From: WYEG01 sp049414625
GTDB lineage: Bacteria; Desulfobacterota; Thermodesulfobacteria; Thermodesulfobacteriales; Thermodesulfobacteriaceae
Reading direction: 5' to 3'
Assembly (NCBI GenBank): GCA_049414625.1
Contig: JBMSAU010000114.1
Location: 1 to 47,327 of the forward strand
Length of the DNA: 47,327 nt
In this document: positions 21,760 to 30,848 of the stretch, piece after piece
How the letters are laid out: every line of letters starts with the position of its first letter
How positions within the stretch are numbered: position 1 is the stretch's first letter
Position numbers and translations under genes: made by a program
Notes under the pieces: model-generated
The model's database searches: none
The model's input: the letters and a program-made list of their open reading frames with translations, nothing else
Told to the model about the DNA's origin: nothing

Positions 21760-24407
21760 TGAAGGAAAGTTTGGATAAGGCTTATGAACCACATTCTATT
21801 GAAGAAAAATGGCTTGAAAGATGGCTTAACTCTGACCTGTTCAACCCTACCTTTGACCCCTCAAAGAAGCCCTTTTCGATAGTCATACCGCCTCCTAATA
21901 TCACAGGGTCTCTTCACATTGGACATGCTTTAAACAACACCATCCAAGATGTGCTGGCAAGATATAAGAGGATGGATGGGTTTGATGTCCTCTGGCTGCC
22001 AGGAACTGACCATGCGGGTATTGCCACTCAAAATGTAGTAGAAAGGGAATTAGCTAAGGAGGGGCTTACAAGGCATGACCTTGGAAGGGAGAAGTTTTTA
22101 GAAAGGGTTTGGCAGTGGAAGGAAAAGTATGGAAACACCATCATCAAACAGCTCCAGAGGCTTGGGGCAAGCTGTAGCTGGAAGTATCTTCGCTTCACCA
22201 TGGATGAAGGGTTATCAAAAGCAGTCCGGGAGGTCTTCTGTCGGCTGTATGAAGAAGGGCTTATCTATCGCGGAGACTATATCATCAACTGGTGTCCAAG
22301 GTGTGAAACCGCCCTTGCTGACCTTGAAGTGGAGTTTGAGCTAAAACCAGGAAAGCTCTGGTATCTGGTGTATCCTTTAGCTAACGGAACTGGAGAGATC
22401 ATCGTTGCTACCACAAGACCAGAAACCATGCTCGGAGATACTGCGGTAGCAGTGAACCCAGACGATGAAAGGTATAAGCACTTAATAGGAAAAATGGTTA
22501 GACTTCCTCTCATTGGAAGGCTTATCCCCATCATTGCCGATAAAGCGGTTGACCCAGAATTTGGAACTGGCGCTGTAAAAGTGACCCCTGCTCACGATTT
22601 TGCAGACTTTGAGATCGCTAAAAGGCACAATCTTCCCTTTGTCAAGGTTATAGATGAAAAGGGCTACATGACCGCTGAAGCAGGTCCTTATCAAGGACTT
22701 GATAGGTTTACCGCAAGAGAAAGAGTGGTTGAAGATTTGAAAAAAGAAGGGCTTCTTCTTAAGGAAGAGGATTATGAAGTGGTGCTTGGGCACTGCTATC
22801 GCTGTGGCACGGTAATTGAGCCGCTCCTTTCTAAACAATGGTTTGTTCGGACAAAGCCACTTGCTCAGCCTGCCATTTCTGCGGTTGAATATGAATTCAT
22901 CAAGTTTTATCCAGAGAACTGGAAAAACCTTTACTTTGATTGGATGAAAAACATAAGAGACTGGTGCATTTCAAGGCAGATCTGGTGGGGGCATAGGATC
23001 CCCATTTGGTATTGTGAAGATTGCGGAGAAACTATCGCTTCAAGAGAAGATGAGGTCCTAACCTGTCCAAAGTGTGGAGGAACCAGCTTAAAAAAGGATG
23101 AAGATGTGCTTGATACTTGGTTTTCTTCTGCCCTATGGCCCTTCTCAACCATGGGCTGGCCTGAAAAGACAGAACTTCTTCAGCGCTTCTATCCTACCTC
23201 AGTCCTTGTCACAAGCTTTGACATCATCTTCTTTTGGGTAGCAAGGATGATCATGATGGGGATTCATTTTATGGGAACTGTTCCCTTTGAAAAGGTCTAC
23301 ATTCATGCCCTGGTAAGGGATGAGAAAGGACAAAAGATGAGTAAAAGCAAGGGTAATGTAATAGACCCCTTGGACGTGATCGCAAAGTATGGGGCAGATG
23401 CCCTACGGTTTACTCTTATTGCCCTTGCCGCTCAGGGGAGAGACATCAAGCTTTCCATCTCCCGCATTGAGGGCTTTAGACACTTCTTAAACAAGCTCTG
23501 GAACGCTTCCCGCTTTGTCCTAATGAACCTTGAAGACTTTGAGAAAACCCATCCACTTTTTAACTTTGATACCCTCCCTCCCTTCTCAAAATGGATCCTT
23601 GTTGAGCTTGACAAAACTGTAGCAACAGTTCGTCAAAAGCTTGAAGAGTTTGAGTTTGACCAGGCAGGCATGTCTGCCTACCATTTCCTTTGGGATACCT
23701 TCTGCGACTGGTATTTAGAAATTTCAAAGCTATATCTTAAAGACCCGAGATTTAGAAAAGAAACTCAGGGCGTTCTTTACTATGTGTTAAGCGAAGTTTT
23801 AAAGCTTCTTCATCCCTTTATACCTTTTATAACGGAAGAGCTGTGGAGCAAACTTCCTGGAAATGATGGGAAGTTCCTCTTATCTCAGAGCTATCCTACT
23901 CCTAAAAATCTTTCTTTGTCTCATGTTGATGAAAAATTAGTAAAAACTATGATGGAGCTTGTTCAAGCCATAAGATACATAAAATCGGAATACAACCTTT
24001 CAGCTCAAAGAGCCTTACCTTGTTATTTTAGGTCTTCCGATGAAAAGCTTTTAGAGGAACTCACTCGAGAGCCTATCCATCAAGAAATCATCAAATTTTT
24101 GGCAAGGATTGATGAAATCAAATTTTTAACCGATAAACAAAGGAAAAAAGGGGAAGTTTCGGTGATTTTAGCAAACGGTGAAGTCTATATTGATCTAACC
24201 GGTCATATTGATATTCTAAAAGAAAGGGAACGCCTGCAAAAAGAAAAACAAAAGATTTTGACAAAATTAGCTCAGATTGAAAAAAAGCTTTCAAATCCTG
24301 AGTTTTTAACGAAGGCTCCAGAGGAAGTTGTAGCAAAAGAGAAGGCAAGCTATGTAGACCTTAAGGACAGATTGGCTAAGATTGAAAGGTTTTTAGAGGA
24401 CCTATAA
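21759..24407 (+). CDS. valS: Valyl-tRNA synthetase
   Basis: ValS charges tRNA-Val and edits mis-charged threonine. The 882-residue protein has HIGHALNNT in the Rossmann fold, a CP1 editing domain (about 200-350, with ATTRPETMLGDTAVAVNP), a zinc-ribbon-like segment (CEDCGETI and CPKCGG), KMSKS at 526-530, the anticodon-binding domain, and a C-terminal coiled coil (about 815-882). Length matches the bacterial family. It overlaps argB by one base. No T-box leader is possible at this position. Confidence 0.97.
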   Translation: MKESLDKAYEPHSIEEKWLERWLNSDLFNPTFDPSKKPFSIVIPPPNITGSLHIGHALNNTIQDVLARYKRMDGFDVLWLPGTDHAGIATQNVVERELAKEGLTRHDLGREKFLERVWQWKEKYGNTIIKQLQRLGASCSWKYLRFTMDEGLSKAVREVFCRLYEEGLIYRGDYIINWCPRCETALADLEVEFELKPGKLWYLVYPLANGTGEIIVATTRPETMLGDTAVAVNPDDERYKHLIGKMVRLPLIGRLIPIIADKAVDPEFGTGAVKVTPAHDFADFEIAKRHNLPFVKVIDEKGYMTAEAGPYQGLDRFTARERVVEDLKKEGLLLKEEDYEVVLGHCYRCGTVIEPLLSKQWFVRTKPLAQPAISAVEYEFIKFYPENWKNLYFDWMKNIRDWCISRQIWWGHRIPIWYCEDCGETIASREDEVLTCPKCGGTSLKKDEDVLDTWFSSALWPFSTMGWPEKTELLQRFYPTSVLVTSFDIIFFWVARMIMMGIHFMGTVPFEKVYIHALVRDEKGQKMSKSKGNVIDPLDVIAKYGADALRFTLIALAAQGRDIKLSISRIEGFRHFLNKLWNASRFVLMNLEDFEKTHPLFNFDTLPPFSKWILVELDKTVATVRQKLEEFEFDQAGMSAYHFLWDTFCDWYLEISKLYLKDPRFRKETQGVLYYVLSEVLKLLHPFIPFITEELWSKLPGNDGKFLLSQSYPTPKNLSLSHVDEKLVKTMMELVQAIRYIKSEYNLSAQRALPCYFRSSDEKLLEELTREPIHQEIIKFLARIDEIKFLTDKQRKKGEVSVILANGEVYIDLTGHIDILKERERLQKEKQKILTKLAQIEKKLSNPEFLTKAPEEVVAKEKASYVDLKDRLAKIERFLEDL

Positions 24408-24419
24408 AGAGAAGAGTTT

Positions 24420-24767
24420 ATGCAAAATAGACGTTTTTACACAAGATATAGAATCGATGCCGATACCCGAATAGGCACCTTAGATGGAAAAGTTTATAAG
24501 GGTGAACTCGTTGACCTTAGCGCCGAAGGAGCAAGAGTAAGACTATATGACATTCCGGAGCTAAATCAGGGAGATATCGTTTATCTTCTCATAAAGTTTA
24601 AAGCCTATAATTTTAAAGCAAAAGCTGAAATTCGCTGGATAAAAGCGGATAAATTAATAGAAATGGGTTTAAAATTTACACAGATGACCATAGAAAATAG
24701 ACAGGTCCTTTCGGAAATTCTTAGAGAAATTGCTATGGCGAGCCTTGAAGATAGTTTCTTAAGGTAG
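24420..24767 (+). CDS. PilZ-domain c-di-GMP-binding protein
   Basis: PilZ domains bind c-di-GMP and pass the signal to flagella, exopolysaccharide or pilus systems. The 115-residue protein is a single PilZ domain: the RRFYTR motif (R-x3-R) at residues 4-8 and DLSAEGARV (D-x-S-x-x-G) near 38. Both c-di-GMP contact motifs look intact. It starts 12 bases after valS, last in the fixX-stt3 operon. Its partner is unknown. GGDEF and flagellar genes are elsewhere in the window. Confidence 0.88.
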   Translation: MQNRRFYTRYRIDADTRIGTLDGKVYKGELVDLSAEGARVRLYDIPELNQGDIVYLLIKFKAYNFKAKAEIRWIKADKLIEMGLKFTQMTIENRQVLSEILREIAMASLEDSFLR

Positions 24768-24902
24768 GATAGCCTTTTTTGTTCGGAAAGTTGCATCGAG
24801 CTGATGATCCCTCTTAAACTCGCGAAGGTTAAGCTTAAGCACCTTGGATATTCCTTTCTCTTTTTTCTCCTTAAGGGTTTTTAAGCTTTCTGAAACGATC
24901 AA
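24759..24902 (-). CDS. Possible small gene or gene remnant
   Basis: A minus-strand frame of about 47 residues (TTG start, aaagga upstream) is Lys/Glu-rich and helical, then ends with LDATFRTKKAILP. It overlaps the PilZ 3' end by nine bases. It has no recognised family. A stop lies just upstream, followed by sequence like the dispersed repeats, so it may be the surviving 3' end of a decayed gene. The frame could also be open by chance. Confidence 0.25.
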   Translation of the reverse strand: MIVSESLKTLKEKKEKGISKVLKLNLREFKRDHQLDATFRTKKAILP

Positions 24903-24976
24903 AGCCTTCCTTTCGTGCCCTCAGATGCTTGTCATTCTAAGAAAGAAGCTGTTTCAAAAAGCTCAATAATCATTTG
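24903..24976. repeat. Degenerate dispersed-repeat remnant
   Basis: GAAGCTGTTTCAAAAAG near 24947-24963 matches the terminal arms of the 117-base element at 32786-32902. It is preceded by 'cttgtcattctaag', similar to the interior of the other repeats. Only one end is recognisable. Confidence 0.35.
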
Positions 24977-25058
24977 GTTTTGCTCGCAACACAAAATTGA
25001 AATCCACATTTTAGGTTTTATTTTTTAGAATTGAAAAAAGTAGAGCAAGGGGAAAAAG

Positions 25059-25970
25059 ATGCCAAAGGATTACTACGAAATCTTAGGGGTCCCTCGGAAC
25101 GCTACTCAGGAAGAAATTAAAAAAGCTTACAGAAGATTAGCAATGAAATATCATCCTGACAGAAATCGTGGGAACAAGGAAGCAGAGGAAAAGTTTAAAG
25201 AGATTAACGAAGCTTACGCCGTTTTATCAGACCCTGAAAAAAGACGCCTCTATGATATGTATGGTTCAGCTGAGTTTGAAAAACGCTACACTCAGGAAGA
25301 TATCTTCAGAGGCTTTGATTTTGAAAACATCTTTAAAGACTTAGGCATTGACATTTCAGGGTTCTTCAAACAAGGAAAGAGGGGAGGAAGGGTTTACACC
25401 TTTGACATTAGCGACCTATTTGGAAATCTCTTTGGAACTCTATTCGGGGAGGAAGCAGAAGAGTTCGGAGAATTTCACGAACACATCCAGGTTGACCTCC
25501 CGCTTTCAGTAGAGGAAGCTTTAAAGGGTGGTGAAAAGGAAGTTATCCTCCCAGACACCTTTGAAACGATAAGGATTAAGATCCCTGCAGGAGTTCAAGA
25601 TGGACAGATACTAAGGGTGGTAAGGAGACGAGGACGGTCAACCAAGGAGTATAACTTTAGGGTGCGGATCCTTTCTAAAACCGGCGTAAAAATAGAGGGA
25701 AACAACATCTATCTTGACCAAGAGGTCCCTCTTTCTACGCTTTTTTTGGGTGGAGAAATAGAGGTTATGACGCCTGAAGGGAAAAAGGTCAAGGTTAAGG
25801 TGCCTGAGCTTACAAAGCCTGGAGCAAAGTTGAGACTTAGAGGGCAAGGTTTCCTCGGTCCAGATGGTAAAAGAGGAGACCTTTACATCCTTTTGCATGC
25901 CAAAATGCCAGACCGGCTTACCCCTGAGCTAAGGTCAATCTTCGAAAGGCTAAAGGAACTTGGATATTAG
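25059..25970 (+). CDS. DnaJ-class co-chaperone (CbpA-like, no zinc finger)
   Basis: J-domain proteins stimulate the ATPase of DnaK. The 303-residue protein has a J domain (about 1-70, DYYEILGVPRNATQEEIKKA with the HPD motif in YHPDRN). A Gly/Phe-rich linker follows (about 85-130), then two C-terminal substrate-binding domains (about 145-300) without the four CxxCxGxG repeats, so it is type II like CbpA. The final DRLTPELRSIFERLKELGY is typical. aaggggaaaaag precedes the ATG. A weak promoter-like pair (TCCACA at 25003-25008, TAGAAT at 25026-25031, 17 apart) is upstream. No CIRCE-type inverted repeat was seen. Confidence 0.9.
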   Translation: MPKDYYEILGVPRNATQEEIKKAYRRLAMKYHPDRNRGNKEAEEKFKEINEAYAVLSDPEKRRLYDMYGSAEFEKRYTQEDIFRGFDFENIFKDLGIDISGFFKQGKRGGRVYTFDISDLFGNLFGTLFGEEAEEFGEFHEHIQVDLPLSVEEALKGGEKEVILPDTFETIRIKIPAGVQDGQILRVVRRRGRSTKEYNFRVRILSKTGVKIEGNNIYLDQEVPLSTLFLGGEIEVMTPEGKKVKVKVPELTKPGAKLRLRGQGFLGPDGKRGDLYILLHAKMPDRLTPELRSIFERLKELGY

Positions 25971-26008
25971 TTGAGCCCGAGTTTTTGGCTAAAAGGCTTA
26001 ACATACCC

Positions 26009-26037
26009 TTGTCAGAGAGAAAAAATTATCTTAATAT
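26009..26037 (+). promoter_or_regulatory. Probable sigma-70-type promoter of lon
   Basis: TTGTCA (26009-26014) is followed after 17 bases by TAATAT (26032-26037). The predicted start is near 26044, giving a leader of about 100 bases before lon. No heat-shock-type (sigma-32) pattern was recognised. Confidence 0.5.
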
Positions 26038-26144
26038 GCTCTTAATCTTCGGAATTGTGAAAAAAATCCTAAGGCTCAAGATTACTTCGTGGTTAAGGGA
26101 GAGCTTAAAAGTTGGTCTAAAAATTTATTAAAAAAGGATGGAGT

Positions 26145-28550
26145 ATGAATGAGGAGCTTGAGTTTACTCTGCCAGAATTACAAGAAGGCGAAGTCGTTGA
26201 TGTCCCGGAAATACTACCTTTGATGGCCATAAGAGACATTGTTCTTTTTCCGTCCATGGTTGTTCCCCTTTTTGTGGGGAGACCTCAATCCATTAAAGCT
26301 ATAGAAGAAGCTCTATCGAATGAAAAGCTTCTTGTTTTAGTAACCCAAAAGATGCCCCGCATCGAAAATCCTAAGCCCTCAGACCTCTATCGCATAGGCA
26401 CTCTTGTAATGATTCTTAAAACTCTACCTCTATCTGAAAATCGGTTAAAGGTTGTAGTGCAGGTTTTATCCAGAGTTGAAATTCAAGAATTCTTGCAGAC
26501 AGAGCCTTTCTTTAAAGTTAGATACATTCCATGTAAGGAAGAAGAGCCAGAGGTGATAACTCCGGAAATCGAAGCGTTGATGCGGAGCGTTAAAGAAAAT
26601 GTAGAAAAACTTCTTTCTTTAAAAGGGGTTCTCAACCCAGAAATACAAAATGTCATTCAATCAGTGGAAGAGCCTGGACGTCTTGCTGACCTCATCACTA
26701 TGTACATCAAGCTTAAAGTTAAGACTGCTCAAGAGCTCCTTGAGACCTTAAACGGGGTTGAGAGGCTAAAGAAAGTTTCTGACCTACTTCTTCAAGAGAT
26801 AGAGATCACAAAGCTACAGAATAAAATTCAAACGGAAGCTCAAGAAGAGATCGGAAGGTCCCAGCGTGAATACTTTCTTCGAGAACAGCTTAGGGCTATA
26901 AAGAGAGAGCTTGGAGAGTTTGAAGACGCAGAGACGGAGATCGAGGAGCTTAGGCGTAAAATAAAACAAGCTAAAATGCCAAAACCTGTAGAAAAAGAGG
27001 CATTTCGTCAGCTAAAGCGTCTTGAGCTTATGCACCCTGATTCTTCAGAGGCCGCTGTCATCCGGAACTATCTTGAATGGTTGATCGAACTACCCTGGAG
27101 CAAAAGCACAAAAGATAACCTTGACCTAAAGCATGTAAAACAGGTGCTAGACGAAGACCACTACAACCTTGAGAAGGTTAAGGATAGATTGATCGAATTT
27201 TTAGCGGTAAAGAAGCTTAACCCCGAAGCCAAGGGAGCCATTCTCCTTTTTGTTGGACCTCCTGGAGTTGGAAAAACAAGCCTTGGAAAGTCGATAGCTC
27301 GAGCCTTAGGCAGAAAATTTGTGAGAATAGCCCTTGGTGGTTTAAGGGATGAGGCTGAGATTCGTGGGCACCGAAGGACCTATGTGGGCTCAATGCCCGG
27401 TAGGATCATCCAAGCTATTAAACAAGCAGGCGTTAACAACCCGATCATCATGCTTGACGAAATTGACAAACTCTGCAGGGATTTCCATGGGGACCCGGCA
27501 AGCGCCCTTCTTGAAGTATTAGACCCTGAACAGAATAAGGAGTTCGTCGACCATTACCTTGATGTTCCCTTTGACCTCTCAAAGGTGCTTTTCATCTGCA
27601 CCGCCAACATGACCGAGCCAATTCCACCTGTCTTATTAGACAGGATGGAAGTTATCTACCTTTCAGGCTACACTTTTAAAGAAAAGCTTGAGATCGCGAA
27701 AAGACATCTCCTACCAAAGCTTATAAAGGAACATGGTCTAAAGAAAAGGTCTATCAGCATTTCAGATGAAGTGATCTTAAAGATAATAGAGGAATACACC
27801 TCAGAGTCCGGTGTAAGAGAGCTTGAAAGGAAGCTAGCTCAGATCTGCAGAAAGGTTGCAAGAAAGATTGCCGAAGGAGAAAAGGGACCCTTCAAGGTCA
27901 CCTTAGAGAACCTCTCAGAATATCTGGGACCGCCTGAGCATCTTGAAGAGATGAGGCTTGAAAAAGACGAAGTAGGTATAGCAACTGGGCTTGCCTGGAC
28001 TCCATACGGTGGTGAAGTTCTCTACATCGAAGCCTTGGTACTGCCGGGAAAGGGACAAATGATCCTTACAGGTTCGCTGGGTGAGGTCATGAAAGAAAGC
28101 GCTCAAGCTGCCCTTTCCTACATCCGGTCAAGGTATAAGGAGCTTGAGCTTGACCCAAAATTTTCAAGTAAATACGACTTTCATATCCATGTACCCTCAG
28201 GTGCTATACCTAAGGATGGTCCAAGCGCGGGCGTTACCATGGCTATTGCCCTCATCTCCGCCCTCACCAAAAAGCCTGTTTCAAAAGATTACGCCATGAC
28301 CGGAGAGATCACTCTTACTGGAAGGGTCTTGCCTGTAGGTGGTATTAAAGAAAAGGCCCTTGCTGCCCTAAACAAAGGGATTAAAAATGTAATCATTCCA
28401 GCCAAAAACGAAAAAGATTTGATAGAGATCCCTCAGGATTTAAGAGAACAGATCAATTTTATAAAGGTTAACCATCTTGATGAAGTAAGAAGTCTTGTGA
28501 TAATAGAGGGCGGGGGAGAAGGCAATGGGCAAAAGAGGAAGACTACCTAA
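26145..28550 (+). CDS. lon: ATP-dependent protease Lon
   Basis: Lon degrades misfolded and regulatory proteins in the cytoplasm. The 801-residue protein has the N-terminal substrate domain (about 22-215), a helical linker, and the AAA+ module with GPPGVGKT at 371-378 and the Walker B segment IIMLDEIDKL. The C-terminal peptidase domain holds the Ser-Lys pair S694 (PKDGPSAG) and K737 (GGIKEKALAA). Full-length bacterial LonA. The start has gatggag upstream. The 3' end overlaps the Nudix gene by 26 bases. Confidence 0.97.
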   Translation: MNEELEFTLPELQEGEVVDVPEILPLMAIRDIVLFPSMVVPLFVGRPQSIKAIEEALSNEKLLVLVTQKMPRIENPKPSDLYRIGTLVMILKTLPLSENRLKVVVQVLSRVEIQEFLQTEPFFKVRYIPCKEEEPEVITPEIEALMRSVKENVEKLLSLKGVLNPEIQNVIQSVEEPGRLADLITMYIKLKVKTAQELLETLNGVERLKKVSDLLLQEIEITKLQNKIQTEAQEEIGRSQREYFLREQLRAIKRELGEFEDAETEIEELRRKIKQAKMPKPVEKEAFRQLKRLELMHPDSSEAAVIRNYLEWLIELPWSKSTKDNLDLKHVKQVLDEDHYNLEKVKDRLIEFLAVKKLNPEAKGAILLFVGPPGVGKTSLGKSIARALGRKFVRIALGGLRDEAEIRGHRRTYVGSMPGRIIQAIKQAGVNNPIIMLDEIDKLCRDFHGDPASALLEVLDPEQNKEFVDHYLDVPFDLSKVLFICTANMTEPIPPVLLDRMEVIYLSGYTFKEKLEIAKRHLLPKLIKEHGLKKRSISISDEVILKIIEEYTSESGVRELERKLAQICRKVARKIAEGEKGPFKVTLENLSEYLGPPEHLEEMRLEKDEVGIATGLAWTPYGGEVLYIEALVLPGKGQMILTGSLGEVMKESAQAALSYIRSRYKELELDPKFSSKYDFHIHVPSGAIPKDGPSAGVTMAIALISALTKKPVSKDYAMTGEITLTGRVLPVGGIKEKALAALNKGIKNVIIPAKNEKDLIEIPQDLREQINFIKVNHLDEVRSLVIIEGGGEGNGQKRKTT

Positions 28551-29079
28551 GGAAAGCGTTCAAGCCATAAAAAAAGAACAGCTTGAAGCTGTAGATGATT
28601 CTTGTAATCCTATCGGAGTTTTAACTCGAGCTGAAATTCATCAGAAAGGATTGCCTCACCGTTCGGTCCATATTTTTCTTTTTAACGACGAAGGTCAAAT
28701 TTACATTCATCGCCGGTCCCTTGATAGGGAAGAAAATCCAGGGCTTTGGAATTCATCAGCCTCAGGCCATATCCTGGTCGGGGAAACCCCTTTACTTACT
28801 GCCAAAAGGGAACTAAAAGAAGAGCTAGGATTAAATGTTAAACTTACTCAAGTTTTAAGCGTTAAACCCTGTCCAGAAACTAATTTTGAATGCGTGGTGC
28901 TCTTTGAAGGAAGGACTAAAAAGATGCCCAAACCTAACCCAAGAGAGATTTTAGAAGGAAAGTTTATTTCCATCCCTGAGCTTGAGGAGTGGATGGAGAA
29001 AAACCCAGAGGATTTTAGTCCGGCTTTTCGTTATCTATGGAAGCTTTACCGTGAAACAAAGGCTCAAACTCAGGAATAA
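28525..29079 (+). CDS. Nudix hydrolase, IPP-isomerase-like
   Basis: The 184-residue protein has a complete Nudix box, GHILVGETPLLTAKREL then KEELGL, fitting G-x5-E-x7-REU-x-EE-x-GU. The surrounding sequence (VHIFLFNDEGQIYIHRRS, PGLWNSSASGHI) is that of the YfcD/isopentenyl-diphosphate-isomerase-like Nudix group. The substrate is not predictable: a nucleoside diphosphate derivative or isopentenyl diphosphate is possible. gggggagaaggc precedes the ATG, inside the end of lon. The last 65 bases overlap a convergent gene. Confidence 0.85.
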   Translation: MGKRGRLPKESVQAIKKEQLEAVDDSCNPIGVLTRAEIHQKGLPHRSVHIFLFNDEGQIYIHRRSLDREENPGLWNSSASGHILVGETPLLTAKRELKEELGLNVKLTQVLSVKPCPETNFECVVLFEGRTKKMPKPNPREILEGKFISIPELEEWMEKNPEDFSPAFRYLWKLYRETKAQTQE

Positions 29080-29713
29080 CCTCGCTCAACCCCTCTTTTT
29101 CTAAAATAGCTTTAATTAGGGTATAGTCTTTATTTTTAAGATAAATGTCTAAAGGAGCCAAAGCTAAAACCTGAAGCTTCCTTTCTTTTTCCTCTTGAGG
29201 TAGCCCCTTAGAAAGAATAGACTCCCTTATCCTACGCATAAGCTCAAGATAAGATGCATACTCCTCTCCAAAAAGCCTCTCAAGCCTTTCCCTAAGCCTA
29301 CGAGAAACAGCTGGGCTTGCTCCAGAGGTTGAGATAGCTAAAGTAAGAGCTCCCCTTTTTACCACAGATGGAACAATAAATGAGGATACATCAGGCTGAT
29401 CAACTACATTACAGAAAATCTTTCTCTCTTCGCAGGCTTGAAAAACCTCTCTTTGCACCTCCCTTTGATTGGTGCAGGCAAAGACAAGCCAAGCTCCCTC
29501 TAAGTAGTCAGGTTTAAAGGTATCTTTAATCCAAGTAATTTTTCCCTCTTCAGCAAGCTTTGCTAAAAAAGGAGTTGCATCAGGCGAAATTAGAAACACG
29601 ATAGCGTTAGCCTCTAAAAGAGAGAGTATCTTTCTTTCAGCAACTTTACCCCCTCCGATAACGACGCACTTTTTACCCTCAAGCTTTAAAAAGGCAGGAT
29701 AGTAGCTAATCAA
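29015..29713 (-). CDS. Precorrin-2 dehydrogenase / sirohydrochlorin ferrochelatase
   Basis: This is a stand-alone version of the CysG N-terminal module. It oxidises precorrin-2 to sirohydrochlorin with NAD and may insert iron to give siroheme, the cofactor of sulfite reductases. The protein starts SYYPAFLKLEGKKCVVIG and has the NAD loop GGGKVAERK. It then has NVVDQPDVSSFIVPSVVKRG with the catalytic-type Asp, and the ISTSGASPAVSRRLRERLE segment. TTG at 29713 (232 residues) gives the family N-terminus and is preferred over a TTG six codons upstream. It overlaps the RNA ligase stop by eight bases. Siroheme would fit a sulfur-reducing lifestyle. Confidence 0.85.
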   Translation of the reverse strand: MISYYPAFLKLEGKKCVVIGGGKVAERKILSLLEANAIVFLISPDATPFLAKLAEEGKITWIKDTFKPDYLEGAWLVFACTNQREVQREVFQACEERKIFCNVVDQPDVSSFIVPSVVKRGALTLAISTSGASPAVSRRLRERLERLFGEEYASYLELMRRIRESILSKGLPQEEKERKLQVLALAPLDIYLKNKDYTLIKAILEKEGLSEVIPEFEPLFHGKASIDNEKPD

Positions 29714-30848
29714 CTTCTCCCCACCCTTCAAGCTTTGACCTCCAAAATTGGGTTGCTCTTGGATAGATCTTCTTTATAACCACCCTAAGGTATGAGCCTT
29801 CCCATCTTTTTTCAAGAACCTCTATGTTAACCCTTGTCTGCTTAAAATGGGAGAGTAAAGCTAAAAAATTAGCTTCATCCCTAAACCTTAAACGGAAAAC
29901 CTCGTAGGATGGTTGATCAAGATTTAAACTTTTCAAAGCCTCTTCAAACATGGATCTGCCAACTTCAGCCATGACCTCATCTTTTAGTTCTGGAAATTCG
30001 TGTATTCCAAGAAGAAGTCTTATAAGCCTAAGAGAGATAAAATTAGGGTCAACCTCACCAAGATAAGGAAAAACAACTTTAAGGTCGGCAAGGTTTGAAT
30101 AGGGGGTAACATACTTCACCCTTCTTCCTACTCCTTCTGGCTTAAAAACGAGCCCTTCTCTACCCTCTCGATGATACCTAAGAATGAGGCTTCTTAATCT
30201 TTCATAATCTTGGTCTGGGTCAAGGGGACCAAAAATCTCAGGATGGGGAAAATCGTATTCTTTAAGCAGTTTGAGCTTCTGCTCTGCGGATAAAAAAACT
30301 TCCTTTTCCGTATCGTAAAAGTCAAACACGAAAAAGCAAACATCTTCCTTAACCTGAGGAGGAAACTCCGACACAAAAGGGTTTTCTGGACCGGCAAGCT
30401 CAGCACAAACGACCACACTTGGGAATCGATCAAAAAACTCAGGGAGCCTTGGTAAAAAGTCAGCATACCTATCGTAAGCAAAGGGGCACACAAACCCCCT
30501 CCTTGTGAAGGTAAAAATCTCATCCTCAACTTTAGCAAGCCTAATGTTGTAGCCCTCGATCTTTTCCTCAGCATAAAAGGGATATTCAAGGTAGCGCTTA
30601 ATACCTGTTTTTAAAACGAATATCCGTGGGATAGACGGATACCCCGGAACAAAAAAGTTTTTCCCAAAAACCGTTCCAGCTTGAAAGCTCTTGAATTCCT
30701 TGTTCAGGCGGAAAAAATATTTTCCCCGGAAGGAAGAAAGCTGAAGCTTCTCCTTCTCAAGGGCTAATTCCCATTCAGATAAGGGATATTTCTTTAAACG
30801 AGGATTTTCGCTATAGCACTCGGCCAGAAATTCCTTAGCTTCTTTCAA
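29706..30848 (-). CDS. Archaeal-type (Rnl3 family) ATP-dependent RNA ligase
   Basis: Rnl3-type ligases join or circularise RNA with 5'-phosphate and 3'-OH ends through a Lys-AMP intermediate. The 380-residue protein has motif I as EEKIEGYNIRL (KxEG, catalytic Lys about 95), then VVVCAELAGPENP (motif III), EGLVFKPEG (motif IV) and RRVKYVTPYS (motif V). A helical C-terminal domain (about 270-380) follows, as in the Pab1020/MthRnl group. The TTG start with aaggag nine bases upstream overlaps rtcA by 14 bases. The pairing with rtcA points to RNA end repair or processing; the natural RNA is unknown. Confidence 0.88.
   Translation of the reverse strand: MKEAKEFLAECYSENPRLKKYPLSEWELALEKEKLQLSSFRGKYFFRLNKEFKSFQAGTVFGKNFFVPGYPSIPRIFVLKTGIKRYLEYPFYAEEKIEGYNIRLAKVEDEIFTFTRRGFVCPFAYDRYADFLPRLPEFFDRFPSVVVCAELAGPENPFVSEFPPQVKEDVCFFVFDFYDTEKEVFLSAEQKLKLLKEYDFPHPEIFGPLDPDQDYERLRSLILRYHREGREGLVFKPEGVGRRVKYVTPYSNLADLKVVFPYLGEVDPNFISLRLIRLLLGIHEFPELKDEVMAEVGRSMFEEALKSLNLDQPSYEVFRLRFRDEANFLALLSHFKQTRVNIEVLEKRWEGSYLRVVIKKIYPRATQFWRSKLEGWGEVD

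Noticed and set aside
24768..24785. T-run after pilZ as an intrinsic terminator
   Set aside because: The T-run at 24775-24780 follows only a four-base stem (AAGG/CCTT), too weak for a confident call.
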